A program made the position numbers and the translations under genes. Under the pieces are notes generated by a model that was given only the letters and a program-made list of their open reading frames with translations, made no database searches and was not told the origin of the DNA. From Planctomycetota bacterium (GTDB lineage Bacteria > Planctomycetota > UBA1135 > GCA-002686595), in the NCBI GenBank assembly GCA_021413885.1, contig JAIOPM010000017.1, forward strand, positions 38,245-102,244: a stretch of DNA of 64,000 nt, in the 5' to 3' direction. Position 1 is the first letter of the stretch; each line of letters starts with the position of its first letter. Of the stretch, positions 54,666-63,772 are shown one piece after another.

Positions 54666-54800
54666 CTACGAGTGCGACTGCGTGTACTCGAGCCACACCC
54701 ACCAGCCGCCCATCATGAAGGTGATCTCGGCGAGCACCAACACGACCAGGAAGGCGACCTCGAACGCGCGCGCCACGGTCTGAGAACTGGCGCTCTTCAT
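54666..54800 (-). CDS. Small membrane protein (44 aa)
   Basis: The frame encodes MKSASSQTVARAFEVAFLVV, then LVLAEITFMMGGWWVWLEYTQSHS. It contains one hydrophobic helix with WW near its end. An AGGAG lies 6 bases before the ATG, a clear ribosome site. No family is recognised. It may be a membrane-bound subunit or stress peptide. Confidence 0.65.
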   Translation of the reverse strand: MKSASSQTVARAFEVAFLVVLVLAEITFMMGGWWVWLEYTQSHS

Positions 54801-54958
54801 CGGATGCTCCTGAACGGCGAGCCGTTCGTTGGGGACCGCTCGTTCTCCGCCCCGGTGTCCCGGCGTGGGGCCGACTTGGGTGTTCGACGTGGGAGGGCCG
54901 AGCTAAGTGAGCCCGGGGCAGTCACTTCCCGAGGTCCCGACTCGGGACTTTCGACGCG

Positions 54959-56275
54959 TCAAGCCGGCGACGACGGGTCCGACTGCCACTTCCCGAAGTG
55001 GTCGGCGCCGGTGTCGGTCGCGGCGACGACGTCCTCGAGGCGGACGCCGAACGCGCCGAGCACGTAGATGCCGGGCTCGTCGGAGAGCGTCATGCCGCTC
55101 TCGAGCAACACGTCGCTGCCGCCGTCGAAGTACGGCGCTTCGTGGCCTTCCATGCCGATGCCATGGCCGAGGCGATGGGTGAGCGCGGTGTAGCCCGAGC
55201 CGTAGCCCGCGCGCTCGATCGTCTCGCGCGCCGCGCGGTCGACGTCGGCGCAGCGCGCGCCGGGACGGATCGCGTCGAACGCAGCGAGCTGCGCGTCGCG
55301 CACCGTGGTCCACGCGCGCAACTCGCGCTCGCCGGGCTTGCCGACCGGACACCACGTGCGCGTCGTGTCGGATTGATAGCCGTGCAACGTGCCGCCGGTG
55401 TCGACGAGCACGAACTGTCCGGCCTCGAGCTTCGCGCTCTTGTCCTCGCCGTGCGGGTACGCGGCGAGCGGACCGACCAACGACAGGTCCCACGGATTCG
55501 TGAGGCCGAGACGACGTTCGGCGTGTTGGACGAGCTCGCTGATCTCGGCGCCGTTCATGCCCGGTCGCAGGTGGGGCGCGACGGCGACGAGGGCTTGCTG
55601 CGTCAGCTCGCTCGCGCGGCGCAGGATCGCGAGCTCGTGCGCGTCCTTCACGCCGCGCAAGCGTCCGATCAACTTGCCCGCGCCGACGACGCGTTCGCGA
55701 CCGAAAGCGTCGGCGAGGTTCTCGACGACGAAGAAGCGCGCGGCCGGATCGACGGCGACGCGTTCGACGCGGCGGCGCGCGAGCTCGGCGGCGAGCGGCT
55801 TCCACGCGTACTCGTGTTCTTGCCACACGACGACGTCTTCGCCGAGCGTGTCGTCACGGCGCAACTTCAGGCGCGCTTTCTCCGCCTCGAACGCCGGGCA
55901 CAGCCAGAAGTGCGAGCCGTCGGCGAGCAGGACGAACGCGAACAGTCGTTCGGACGGCCACCACGACAGGCCGGTCAGGTACGAGAACGTCGCACCGCCT
56001 TCGACGAGCAACGCATCGAGGCCCAATTCGCCCAGCAACCGCGCCGCGCGCGCGCGACGGCCGACGCGCTCTTCAGGACGAATCGGCTCGACGCTCGACG
56101 TCTGGTCGACGAGGTCCGCGAACAGTCGATCGAGCTCGGACGCGCGTTCGACGCTCGCGAGGCGCTCCTTCGAGACGTTTGTCGCCTGGCACGCGATCGA
56201 CGCCGCGCCCAACGCGCCGGCGCCGAAGGCCAAGAAGTCCCGTCGTCCGTGAGCGTGAGAGCGCGCGTCGTTCAT
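54959..56275 (-). CDS. Exported M24-family aminopeptidase (Xaa-Pro type)
   Basis: The 438-aa protein has a twin-arginine signal (RRDFLAFGAGALGAASIAC) with a lipobox-like end. The N-terminal domain is creatinase-like. The metal-binding set of M24 is present: FVLVDTGG, SDTTRTW, HRLGHGIGMEGHE and LSDEPGIY plus the last glutamate in VRLEDVV. It would remove N-terminal residues next to proline outside the cytoplasm. The ATG overlaps the stop of the S9 peptidase gene (ATGA), so both act together on peptides. Confidence 0.9.
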   Translation of the reverse strand: MNDARSHAHGRRDFLAFGAGALGAASIACQATNVSKERLASVERASELDRLFADLVDQTSSVEPIRPEERVGRRARAARLLGELGLDALLVEGGATFSYLTGLSWWPSERLFAFVLLADGSHFWLCPAFEAEKARLKLRRDDTLGEDVVVWQEHEYAWKPLAAELARRRVERVAVDPAARFFVVENLADAFGRERVVGAGKLIGRLRGVKDAHELAILRRASELTQQALVAVAPHLRPGMNGAEISELVQHAERRLGLTNPWDLSLVGPLAAYPHGEDKSAKLEAGQFVLVDTGGTLHGYQSDTTRTWCPVGKPGERELRAWTTVRDAQLAAFDAIRPGARCADVDRAARETIERAGYGSGYTALTHRLGHGIGMEGHEAPYFDGGSDVLLESGMTLSDEPGIYVLGAFGVRLEDVVAATDTGADHFGKWQSDPSSPA

Positions 56276-58830
56276 GGTGTTCCGAGGTGACCCTTCATCA
56301 ACGCTTCGATGCGGCGGTATTCGTCGACCCAGTGTCGACCGTCGGTGAACGCGTGATCTTGGCTCGGGTAGAGCATCACGTCGAACTCCTTGCCGAGGTC
56401 GATCAGCTTCTCGACGAGACGGATCGAGTCCTGCGCGAAGACGTTCGAATCCTGCATACCGTGCAGGATCAGCAGCGGATCGCGCAAGCCCTCCGCCAAG
56501 TCGATCGGGCAGCACTTCTTGTAGACCGCTTCGTTCTGCGACGGCCGTCCGAGCCGCGGCTGCGTGTACGACGGATGGTAGCTGCGCCAATCGGTCACCG
56601 AACGCAACGCGGCGCCGCAACGCCAACGACCGGGCTCGGTGAAGAGCGCCATCAACGTCAGGAAGCCGCCGTACGAACCGCCGTAGCAACCGACGCGTCG
56701 CGCATCGATCACGCCGCGCGCGTCGAGCGCATCGAGCACCGTGTGCAGGTCGACGAGCTCGAGTTCGCCGAGCCGATCGTGCACGTCGCCGCGAAACGCG
56801 CGGCCGTAGCCCGAGCTGCCGCGGTAGTCGACGTCGACGACGACGTAGCCTTGCTCGGCGAGCCTGGAGTGGAAGGTGAGGTTCGGCTCGTACTCGGTCA
56901 GCGAGTCGGTGACGTTCTGCAGGTAACCGGCACCGTGGATGAAGAGCACGCACGGCCGCTGGCGATCGGGATGGTCGAGCGTCGTCGAGCGCGGGAGGTA
57001 GACGTGGCTCCAGACTTCGGGGCCGCCCTTCTCGCGCGCGGTGAAGACCTGCGGCAGGATGCGCGGCCGTTCGACGAACGCCGCCGGCGCGGTGCGCGAG
57101 AGCTGGACGGCGCGCGCGTCGTCGCGCAGCGCGACCGACCACAATTCCGCCGGCATGCCGATCGTCTGGTGCCGGAAGACGGCGCGACCGCCGTCGTCGC
57201 CGATCGACAGCGCGCTCGCGAAGCCCTTCGGCGTCGGGACGAGGAAGGCGCTCGCGCCCGCTTCGCCGCGCACCAACGCCGCGTTGCAGAAGCCGAGCAC
57301 GCGCCGCGTGGGATCGCCGTCGCTCGCGAGGAACGCGAGCGAACCGTCGCGCGCGAGATCGTACGAATCGACTTCGCCTCGGACGTTGGTCAGTTGGCGC
57401 AACACGCCGGTCGTCGGGTCGAGCGAGAAGAGCTGGCACCGTCCCGGCGTCGACGAACGCGACGTCGCCTCGGAGCCGACGATCAGACGCGTGCCGTCGC
57501 CGCTCCAACGCGCACCGACCGCCGGACCTTCGTACCAGTCGGGATCGCGGTCGCTGAAGAGCAATCCGAGTCCGCTCTCGGTCCAGCGCCAGATCTCGAA
57601 CGTCTTCCAATCCTCGCTGACCCGCGTGAACACGCACAGCGCGCCCGCCGCCGGATCGCGCGACCAACCGAGTTGCGTCGTCTCGCGCAGCGGACCGCCG
57701 GTCGGTTCGAGTTCGCTGCGAGAACCGTCGCTCGTGTTCCACAGCCACACCTTGCGCGCCGGGACGAGATCGTCGGCGCGTTCGCGGCGCGCTTCGTGCG
57801 TGCTGACGCGCGTCGAGAGGTAGTCGGGGATGATCTGGCGGTCGGGCTCCTTCTCGCGGTCGACGATTTCCGCGACCACGAAACGGCCGTCAGGCGAGAG
57901 CGACGGGCGCTCGCGGTTCTCCGCTTCGGAAAAGCCTTCGAGCGCGACGACGCGGTGCTCGCGCACGAACAGGATCTGCGCCTTGGCCTTCGGCGGCTTC
58001 GGTTGTTCGTCGTCGGCCGCGGGTTCCTTTGGTTCGAGCTCGAAGAGCCCGCGCGCCGAGAACGCGACCGAACGATCTCGCGAGAGCTCGACATCGCCGG
58101 TCGCTTGCTCCAATTCACCGGTCAAGAGCCGCGCGCCGTCGAGCGGCACCTCGACGATCGCGTCGAGCTCCTCCGCGATCGGGAACGCGTACGTCTCCTT
58201 GCCGTCGTCGACTTCGAGCTCGCGATCGTCGTCGGAGAAGTGCAGCGAGTGCACGTGCTCGAGCCGCGGCGTCTTCGACTCCGTGTCTTCCTTCGCCTCG
58301 ACGTGGAGCCGACGCGCACGCCAATCGGCGGCGGACGTCGTGTTCGGCGCCGCGTCGAGGATCCACAGTTCCGCGTCGCGCGCGAGCGCGAGACGATGTC
58401 CGTGCCGACTCCACGCGCGCAGCGGAGTCGGCTCCTTCTCTTTCGCGTCGGTCGCGGCGCCGAGCAGCGCGAACAACTCGCGCGCGGACTCGCCGACGCC
58501 GTCGGACGACACGGCGCGATCGGTGCGCACGAGCTTCAGCGCGTCGGAGTCGTCGAACTTGCGTTCGCCCTTCGCGTCTACCGTGAGCGGTGACCACCTC
58601 ACGAACGCCCACGTGCCGTCGGCCGAAAGCGACTCGAGCGCCGGCGGTCGGCCTTGGGCTCCCGGCAGGAAAAAAATGTCCTCCAGCGACGGAAGCGCGT
58701 CGCTCGCGCGAGCCGCGGACCCGGATTCGGGAGCCGCGCAGCCGAGGAACGACGCCGTGAGCAGCAGCGCAAGCGAGCGCACGCCGCGCATCCGGCGCGA
58801 AGGCGAGCGCGAAACCGTCGATCGACGCAT
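56272..58830 (-). CDS. S9-family prolyl oligopeptidase/dipeptidyl-peptidase
   Basis: The ~852-aa lipoprotein (lipobox SFLGCAAP) has a beta-propeller N-terminal region and a C-terminal hydrolase: FIHGAGYLQNV oxyanion, Ser in GCYGGSYGGFL, Asp in HGMQDSNV and His in PSQDHAFTD. The DPP4/acylaminoacyl-peptidase-type ending fits S9B or S9C. It digests peptides in the periplasm. The start at 58830 is chosen because further upstream in-frame sequence is less protein-like; 58791 is also possible. TAGCCT (58839-58844) is a possible -10. It precedes the M24 gene. Confidence 0.88.
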   Translation of the reverse strand: MRRSTVSRSPSRRMRGVRSLALLLTASFLGCAAPESGSAARASDALPSLEDIFFLPGAQGRPPALESLSADGTWAFVRWSPLTVDAKGERKFDDSDALKLVRTDRAVSSDGVGESARELFALLGAATDAKEKEPTPLRAWSRHGHRLALARDAELWILDAAPNTTSAADWRARRLHVEAKEDTESKTPRLEHVHSLHFSDDDRELEVDDGKETYAFPIAEELDAIVEVPLDGARLLTGELEQATGDVELSRDRSVAFSARGLFELEPKEPAADDEQPKPPKAKAQILFVREHRVVALEGFSEAENRERPSLSPDGRFVVAEIVDREKEPDRQIIPDYLSTRVSTHEARRERADDLVPARKVWLWNTSDGSRSELEPTGGPLRETTQLGWSRDPAAGALCVFTRVSEDWKTFEIWRWTESGLGLLFSDRDPDWYEGPAVGARWSGDGTRLIVGSEATSRSSTPGRCQLFSLDPTTGVLRQLTNVRGEVDSYDLARDGSLAFLASDGDPTRRVLGFCNAALVRGEAGASAFLVPTPKGFASALSIGDDGGRAVFRHQTIGMPAELWSVALRDDARAVQLSRTAPAAFVERPRILPQVFTAREKGGPEVWSHVYLPRSTTLDHPDRQRPCVLFIHGAGYLQNVTDSLTEYEPNLTFHSRLAEQGYVVVDVDYRGSSGYGRAFRGDVHDRLGELELVDLHTVLDALDARGVIDARRVGCYGGSYGGFLTLMALFTEPGRWRCGAALRSVTDWRSYHPSYTQPRLGRPSQNEAVYKKCCPIDLAEGLRDPLLILHGMQDSNVFAQDSIRLVEKLIDLGKEFDVMLYPSQDHAFTDGRHWVDEYRRIEALMKGHLGTP

Positions 58831-58939
58831 GGGCGGAGAGGCTACGGCCTCGACGGGCTCGGCGAAACGCTCCTTGCGCGCCTCTTGCGCGACGACGTCG
58901 TCTAAGGGCGGAGCCCGTTCGCTCCCGATAGGACCCAGC

Positions 58940-59677
58940 ATGCGAGAAGCCGAGGTCGACGCGGGCGGGGATACGAGCGTCGAGGCCTCGACTCCGGCGT
59001 CGGCGCTGCCGGCGGAGACGGCCCGAGCGCCGTCGCTGACGATGCTGTTCGAGGTGCCGGTCGCTCAACCTGACACCGAGCGTCAGCTCTTCGATCCGCC
59101 GGTGCCGCTCGAGCTGCTGCCGTCGCCCGCGCGACGCTCGTCGACGTCGAGTTTCCTGCGGCGCTTCCGTTCGCTCTTCGCGACCCGCGTCAGCGTCGCG
59201 TTCCTCGTTCAATCGGTGCTCGCGTTCACCGTCGCGCACTTCCTGCTCTTCAATTTGTCGGTGGTGCGCGGGAGCTCGATGAACCCCGGCATCCACGACG
59301 GCGATCGCATCGTGATCGATCCGTGGGCGTACGTGTTCGGCGCGATCCAACGCGGCGACGTCGTCGTGCTGAAGTACCCGCTCGATCCGAGCGTCGACTA
59401 CATCAAGCGCGTGATCGGTCTCCCCGGCGACGAAGTCGTGATCGAATCCGGTCGCGTGTGGGTCAACGGCGTCGCGCTCGACGAGCCGTACGTCGTCGAC
59501 ACCGATCCGCTCTCGCGCCTCGCGACGCGCGTCAAGCCGGCGCACTACTTCGTGCTCGGCGACAACCGCCCGCGTTCATCCGACAGTCGCGATTTCGGCC
59601 AGGTTCCGGCCGAGTACCTGCGCGGTCGCGTCGAAGTGCGCCTGTGGCCGTTCGACCGCGTCGGCGCGGTGCGCTGA
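58940..59677 (+). CDS. lepB: Signal peptidase I
   Basis: The 245-aa protein has a long disordered N-terminus (~75 residues), one membrane helix (~83-104), catalytic Ser113 in VVRGSSMNPGI and Lys156 in YIKRVIGLPGD. GDNRPRSSDSRDFG is the conserved box E. It cleaves Sec and Tat signal peptides. The start is the ATG at 58940. TAGGAC (58929-58934) ends 5 bases before it, a leaderless-type promoter. The gene is divergent from the S9 peptidase across 109 bp. Confidence 0.95.
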   Translation: MREAEVDAGGDTSVEASTPASALPAETARAPSLTMLFEVPVAQPDTERQLFDPPVPLELLPSPARRSSTSSFLRRFRSLFATRVSVAFLVQSVLAFTVAHFLLFNLSVVRGSSMNPGIHDGDRIVIDPWAYVFGAIQRGDVVVLKYPLDPSVDYIKRVIGLPGDEVVIESGRVWVNGVALDEPYVVDTDPLSRLATRVKPAHYFVLGDNRPRSSDSRDFGQVPAEYLRGRVEVRLWPFDRVGAVR

Positions 59678-59683
59678 ACTCGG

Positions 59684-60217
59684 TCAGGTCTGCGCGACGG
59701 CGGCGCGCGAGAAGCGTTTCGTCAGGCGCTTGCGCCGCAGCTCGCGCCGCTCGTAGTGCGTGAAGTAGGCCCGGGCTTCCGTGCTTCGGCAGAACACGAC
59801 GAGCCGAAGGCCGAGCGCGAACGCGGCGCCGCTGACGACGAGGATCCACATGCGGATCGAAAACGCGGCGCTTCCGTCGGCGGCGTAGCGGATCCACTCG
59901 ATCGCGTTCGTGAGGAAGACCACACTGCCGCAGCACACGAGCACCCAGCCGACCGAGACGTACGTCGTGCGCGAGCGTCCTCGGCCGAGCCGAAGCGGTC
60001 GCACGTCGCGCACGACGCTGATCAGCAGGTACGCGACCGCGAGGCCGGTCGACGGCGCCAGGCTCTCGCTCACGATTTGGACCGTCAAGAAGATCGCGAG
60101 CGCGAGTTGGAGCACGACCGACAGCCAGCCAAACGTCAGCAGCTCGCGCGGAATGCGCGGGGCTCGGCCCGACCACGTCGCGACGCGGCGCAAGCGGAAC
60201 TTCGGGATTGAGCTCAT
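59684..60217 (-). CDS. Four-helix membrane protein of unknown function
   Basis: The 177-aa protein has four hydrophobic segments (WLSVVLQLALAIFLTVQIV, STGLAVAYLLISVV, VGWVLVCCGSVVFLTNAI, ILVVSGAAFALGLRLVVF) and basic ends. Function unknown. The start is set at 60217; TAGACT at 60226-60231 ends 8 bases before it. It is convergent with lepB, with a 6-bp gap. Confidence 0.65.
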   Translation of the reverse strand: MSSIPKFRLRRVATWSGRAPRIPRELLTFGWLSVVLQLALAIFLTVQIVSESLAPSTGLAVAYLLISVVRDVRPLRLGRGRSRTTYVSVGWVLVCCGSVVFLTNAIEWIRYAADGSAAFSIRMWILVVSGAAFALGLRLVVFCRSTEARAYFTHYERRELRRKRLTKRFSRAAVAQT

Positions 60218-60288
60218 CGCGTTGGAGTCTAGCACCCGGTCTCGGCCGCGGAGGAGCGTGCGTCTTTCGGCGCTTCGACGCGCCTTGC

Positions 60289-60294
60289 TAGGCT
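60289..60294 (+). promoter_or_regulatory. TAGGCT -10 element before the SDR gene
   Basis: The hexamer ends 6 bases before the ATG at 60301. No ribosome site is visible, which fits a leaderless mRNA. Confidence 0.4.
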
Positions 60295-60300
60295 GACGCG

Positions 60301-61020
60301 ATGACGGAGAAAGTGTCGTTGGTCACGGGCGGAGCGCGCGGGCTCGGGCTCGCGGTCGCTCGCGCATTGCGCCTTCGCGGCGACGACGTCTACGTGGCGT
60401 GGCGCAGCGAGAACGAGAGTTCGCGCGCGCTCGTCACCGAGTTCGGCGAGCAGGCGTTGCGCTGCGACTGCGAGAACGAGACCGACCTCCGCGACCTCGT
60501 CGAGACGATCATCGCGCGCGAAGGACGCCTCGATCACGTCGTCCACGCGGTCGGCGAGTACGAACACGGCGCGTTGGTCGAACTCGAGCCCGCGACGTTG
60601 CGACGCCTCTTCGCGAACAACGTCGAGAGCGCCTTCCTCGTCGCCCGCGCCGCGCGCGCGTCGTTGCGCGCGTCGAAAGGTGCGCTGGTGCTCTTCGGCT
60701 GCGCCGGCCTCGACGGCCTGCGCGCGAAACGCGGCATGGCGGCGTACGCGGCGGCGAAGTCGGCGTTGATCGTGCTCGCGCGTTCGCTCGCGGTCGAGGA
60801 AGGACCGTACGGCGTGCGCGTCAACGTCGTTTCGCCCGGCCAGATCCCGCATCCGCACGCGGCCGACGAGACGTTCGATCCGAAGTGGGTCGCGAAGATT
60901 CCGCTCGGACGTTTCGGCAGGCCGGACGAGGTCGCGGCGGCGGTCGCATGGTTGCTGTCGGCGGAAGCGAGCTACGTCACCGGCGCCAACCTCGAGGTCG
61001 GCGGCGGTTTCTCGCCCTGA
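60301..61020 (+). CDS. SDR-family oxidoreductase (FabG-like)
   Basis: The 239-aa SDR has LVTGGARGLGLAVARAL, HAVGEYEHG, NNVESAF, Tyr-x-x-x-Lys in AAYAAAKSAL, NVVSPGQIPHPHA and a typical end YVTGANLEVGGGFSP. The expected catalytic Ser position reads FGCAGLDG, with Cys/Ala in place of Ser, which may weaken activity. The substrate is unknown. It stands alone. Confidence 0.85.
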   Translation: MTEKVSLVTGGARGLGLAVARALRLRGDDVYVAWRSENESSRALVTEFGEQALRCDCENETDLRDLVETIIAREGRLDHVVHAVGEYEHGALVELEPATLRRLFANNVESAFLVARAARASLRASKGALVLFGCAGLDGLRAKRGMAAYAAAKSALIVLARSLAVEEGPYGVRVNVVSPGQIPHPHAADETFDPKWVAKIPLGRFGRPDEVAAAVAWLLSAEASYVTGANLEVGGGFSP

Positions 61021-61021
61021 C

Positions 61022-61897
61022 TCAAGCCTTGGCGGCCGGCCGCGCGATGCGCGTGACGAGCTCGCCGATGCCCTGCACGCTGCAGATCACTTCGTCGCCG
61101 TCGACCAGCGGCCCTACGCCCGACGGCGTGCCCATCAGGATCAGATCGAGCGGCGCGAGCGTCAGGTGGTTCGACACGAACTCGATCGCATGGGCGACGT
61201 CGACGACGAAGTCCTTCGTCGAAGCGCTCTGACGCAGCACGCCGTTGACGCGTGCTTCGACGCGCGCGTCGGCGAGGTCGAAGAAATCGCGCGGCACGAA
61301 ACACGGCCCGAGCGGACACGCGCCGTCGAAGTTCTTCGCGCGGAACCACGGGTACTTCTTGTTGCGGTCCTGGCCCTGCATGGAACGCAGCGTGAGGTCG
61401 TTGGCGACCGTGAAGCCGCCGACGTGTTCGAGCGCGCGCGCCGCGGGGATCGACTTGCCGCCGCGCGCGACGATCACGCACAGCTCGGCCTCGTGATCGA
61501 AACGTTCGCCGTACCACGCGGGCGGCGCGACGGTCGCGTTGTGGGGGACGAGCGTCTCGGGCAGCTTGTTGAAGAAGAGCGGTTCCTCGGGCACTTGCTC
61601 GCCGAACTCCGCCGCGTGTTCCTTGAAGTTCTTCCCGAGCGCGAGGACCTTGCCGACATCGCGCGGCTCGACCGGCACGAGCACGTCGTCCGGCGCGGAC
61701 GTCGGCGCGAGTGTCGCGATCACCCGCTCGAGGTTGCGCCGTTCGAAGAAGCCGCGCGCGAAGAGCGACGCGAGTCCGGCGTCGGCCTCGCGCCCGTGCT
61801 CTGCGAGCCAGCCCGAGAGGTCGAAGCTCTTGCCGTCGACTTCGATCACCCAACGCGTCGACGCCGGCGCGCCGACGCGGAAAACACGCACGCTCAT
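61022..61897 (-). CDS. Fumarylacetoacetate hydrolase family protein
   Basis: The 291-aa protein has the FAH core: VGKVLALGKNFKEHAAEFG, WYGERFDHEAELCVIVARGG with metal-binding Glu pair, VANDLTLRSMQGQD, KNFDGACPLGPCFVP and LILMGTPSGVGPL. The family includes acylpyruvases and 2-keto-3-deoxy-sugar hydratases. The start is 1 base after the stop of the upstream secreted protein gene, so they are coupled, although the products seem unrelated. Confidence 0.9.
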   Translation of the reverse strand: MSVRVFRVGAPASTRWVIEVDGKSFDLSGWLAEHGREADAGLASLFARGFFERRNLERVIATLAPTSAPDDVLVPVEPRDVGKVLALGKNFKEHAAEFGEQVPEEPLFFNKLPETLVPHNATVAPPAWYGERFDHEAELCVIVARGGKSIPAARALEHVGGFTVANDLTLRSMQGQDRNKKYPWFRAKNFDGACPLGPCFVPRDFFDLADARVEARVNGVLRQSASTKDFVVDVAHAIEFVSNHLTLAPLDLILMGTPSGVGPLVDGDEVICSVQGIGELVTRIARPAAKA

Positions 61898-61898
61898 C

Positions 61899-63638
61899 TC
61901 AAGGCGCCTTCGGCAACGCGGCCTCGAGTGCGAGCAACGCGTAGCTCGTCGCAAGCAACGGATTGCCCTCGTACCAACGCGGCGAATTCGTGTTGACCCA
62001 GGATTTGTCGAGCTTGCTCTGCATCGACACGAGCCGTCCGCAGAGCTCCGCGCGCCACGGATGCGACTTGCCCGCGCCGTCGACGATCGTCTCTTCGCCC
62101 ACGGCATCGAGCGCACGCGCCATCGTGTGGAAGTAGTAGAAGAGTCCTTGGTACGCCGCCGTCGGGTCGACGCCGGACACGAAGCCGGGGTTGACGTCGA
62201 GCGTGTAGTTCGTCCGGCACCAAGCGAACGCCGCCTGCACGCGCGGGTCATCCTTTCCGAGGCCGGCGAAGACCATGCACTTCAGGAGAGCGTAGGTCAT
62301 CGACCCATAGGAACGCGGGAGCTTGCGCCCGTCCGGCAGTTCGACGAAGCCCGCCTTCGAATCGCCGGGCGCGTAGCTCGCGCCGCCGTCGTCGCCGGCG
62401 ACGATCGTCAACTTGCCGTCGACGATCGAGACGTCATTGGTCTCCGAACGGTTCTGACAACGTTGCAGGAAACGAATCGCTTTCTGGAACGTCGGGTCGT
62501 CCTTCGACAGACCGGAGTCGTGCAGCGCCTCGAGCGCCATCTGCAGATTGGAGAGGTCGGGACGCTCCGTCGAGCCGTAACCGATGCCGCCGTAGTAGCG
62601 ATCCCCTTCGCTGTAGCCGTCGCCTTCGTCGGCTTGCAACGTCTGCAGGAAACCGCGGGCACGCGCGATCACCTCCTTGTCGCCGGGACGCTTCGCGCGC
62701 GAGAGCGCCATCAACGACGCGCTGGTGACGTAGTTCGCGAGTTTGCCGTCGTGGATCGCGCCGTCGGGCTTCTGCAACGACACCAGCCATTTCAAGCCGT
62801 CGTCGATCGAGGCCTGCACTTTCGCATCGCGCGGCGCGGGAGCGGAGAGCAGCGCGGCGAGGCACATCGCGCTGATGCCGGCGTCGGGTGCTCCGGGCGC
62901 GCCGAACTTGCCGTCGGGACCCGCGCTCGCCAAGAACTTCGCGCCGGAGTCGATCGCGGCGAGAGCTGCCGCGCGGTCGGCGGGGGCGAACGGCGGGAGT
63001 GAGTTCGTGGGCTTGGGCTCGGCCTTCTTCTTGGACTTCGAGATCACGCGTTCGCAGCTCGAGAGCGTGATGATCGCGTTCGCCGTCTCGATCACCTTGC
63101 CGCGCGGTCCGTCGAAGAGTTTGTCGGCGCCGCGCTTCGCGAGGAGCGCGGTCGCCGTGGCGAGCCCCTGCTCCGCGGACTCGGGCTCCCCTTCCGCATC
63201 CCACCCCGGCCCCTTCAAGCCGTCCTTGCCGAGATGCTCGAGCGCGTGCGCCAACGCCTTCTGCACGCTGCCGTCGGCGAGCGCCGTCAGTGCCGCGGTG
63301 GCGAGGCGAGTTTGCTCGTCTTGGACTTGGCCGTTCGCGTCCGTGTCGGCGATCGAGCCCGCGCGGTTCTGCTTCGACACCAAGAACTCCATCGCGCGTC
63401 GCACGAACGGTCCGTCGCCGGGGCGGTAGCGATCGGGGCATTCGGCGAACGCGCGAAGGGCCCACGCGGTGCCCGCGACGCCGCCGCCGTACGCGCCGGT
63501 GACCTGATCCTGCGTCGCGCGCAGGGCGCGGACGCTGCTCTGGATCTCGCCCGCGACGTTGAGTTCGCTCGCTTGAGCGACGGCGACGGCGGCGAGGACG
63601 ACGGTGGAAACGACGAGGCGAAGGACGGTGCGCAGCAT
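61899..63638 (-). CDS. Exported alpha/alpha-toroid (prenyltransferase/squalene-oxidase repeat) protein
   Basis: The 579-aa protein has a Sec signal (VVSTVVLAAVAVAQA). Helical repeats of the terpenoid-cyclase toroid type recur: AYGGGVAGTAWALRAFAEC, LKWLVSLQKPDGAI, TSASLMALSRA, YYGGIGYGSTERPDLSNLQMALEAL and SYALLALEAAL. No DxDD cyclase motif is visible. Such exported toroid proteins are common in planctomycetes (family knowledge). It may bind a glycan or protein ligand. A TACGAT hexamer ends 6 bases before the start. Confidence 0.82.
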   Translation of the reverse strand: MLRTVLRLVVSTVVLAAVAVAQASELNVAGEIQSSVRALRATQDQVTGAYGGGVAGTAWALRAFAECPDRYRPGDGPFVRRAMEFLVSKQNRAGSIADTDANGQVQDEQTRLATAALTALADGSVQKALAHALEHLGKDGLKGPGWDAEGEPESAEQGLATATALLAKRGADKLFDGPRGKVIETANAIITLSSCERVISKSKKKAEPKPTNSLPPFAPADRAAALAAIDSGAKFLASAGPDGKFGAPGAPDAGISAMCLAALLSAPAPRDAKVQASIDDGLKWLVSLQKPDGAIHDGKLANYVTSASLMALSRAKRPGDKEVIARARGFLQTLQADEGDGYSEGDRYYGGIGYGSTERPDLSNLQMALEALHDSGLSKDDPTFQKAIRFLQRCQNRSETNDVSIVDGKLTIVAGDDGGASYAPGDSKAGFVELPDGRKLPRSYGSMTYALLKCMVFAGLGKDDPRVQAAFAWCRTNYTLDVNPGFVSGVDPTAAYQGLFYYFHTMARALDAVGEETIVDGAGKSHPWRAELCGRLVSMQSKLDKSWVNTNSPRWYEGNPLLATSYALLALEAALPKAP

Positions 63639-63772
63639 GCGCAGATCGTAATCCGTCGAGGCCGTGGAGCGAGCGCTCGTCTTCCAACGCGGATCCGCGC
63701 GTCGGATTGCGCACCGTCGACTCGTTCCGCGTCGAGCCGCGCGCTAGGTTCGCCTTCGCGGCGGAGGCAAGC

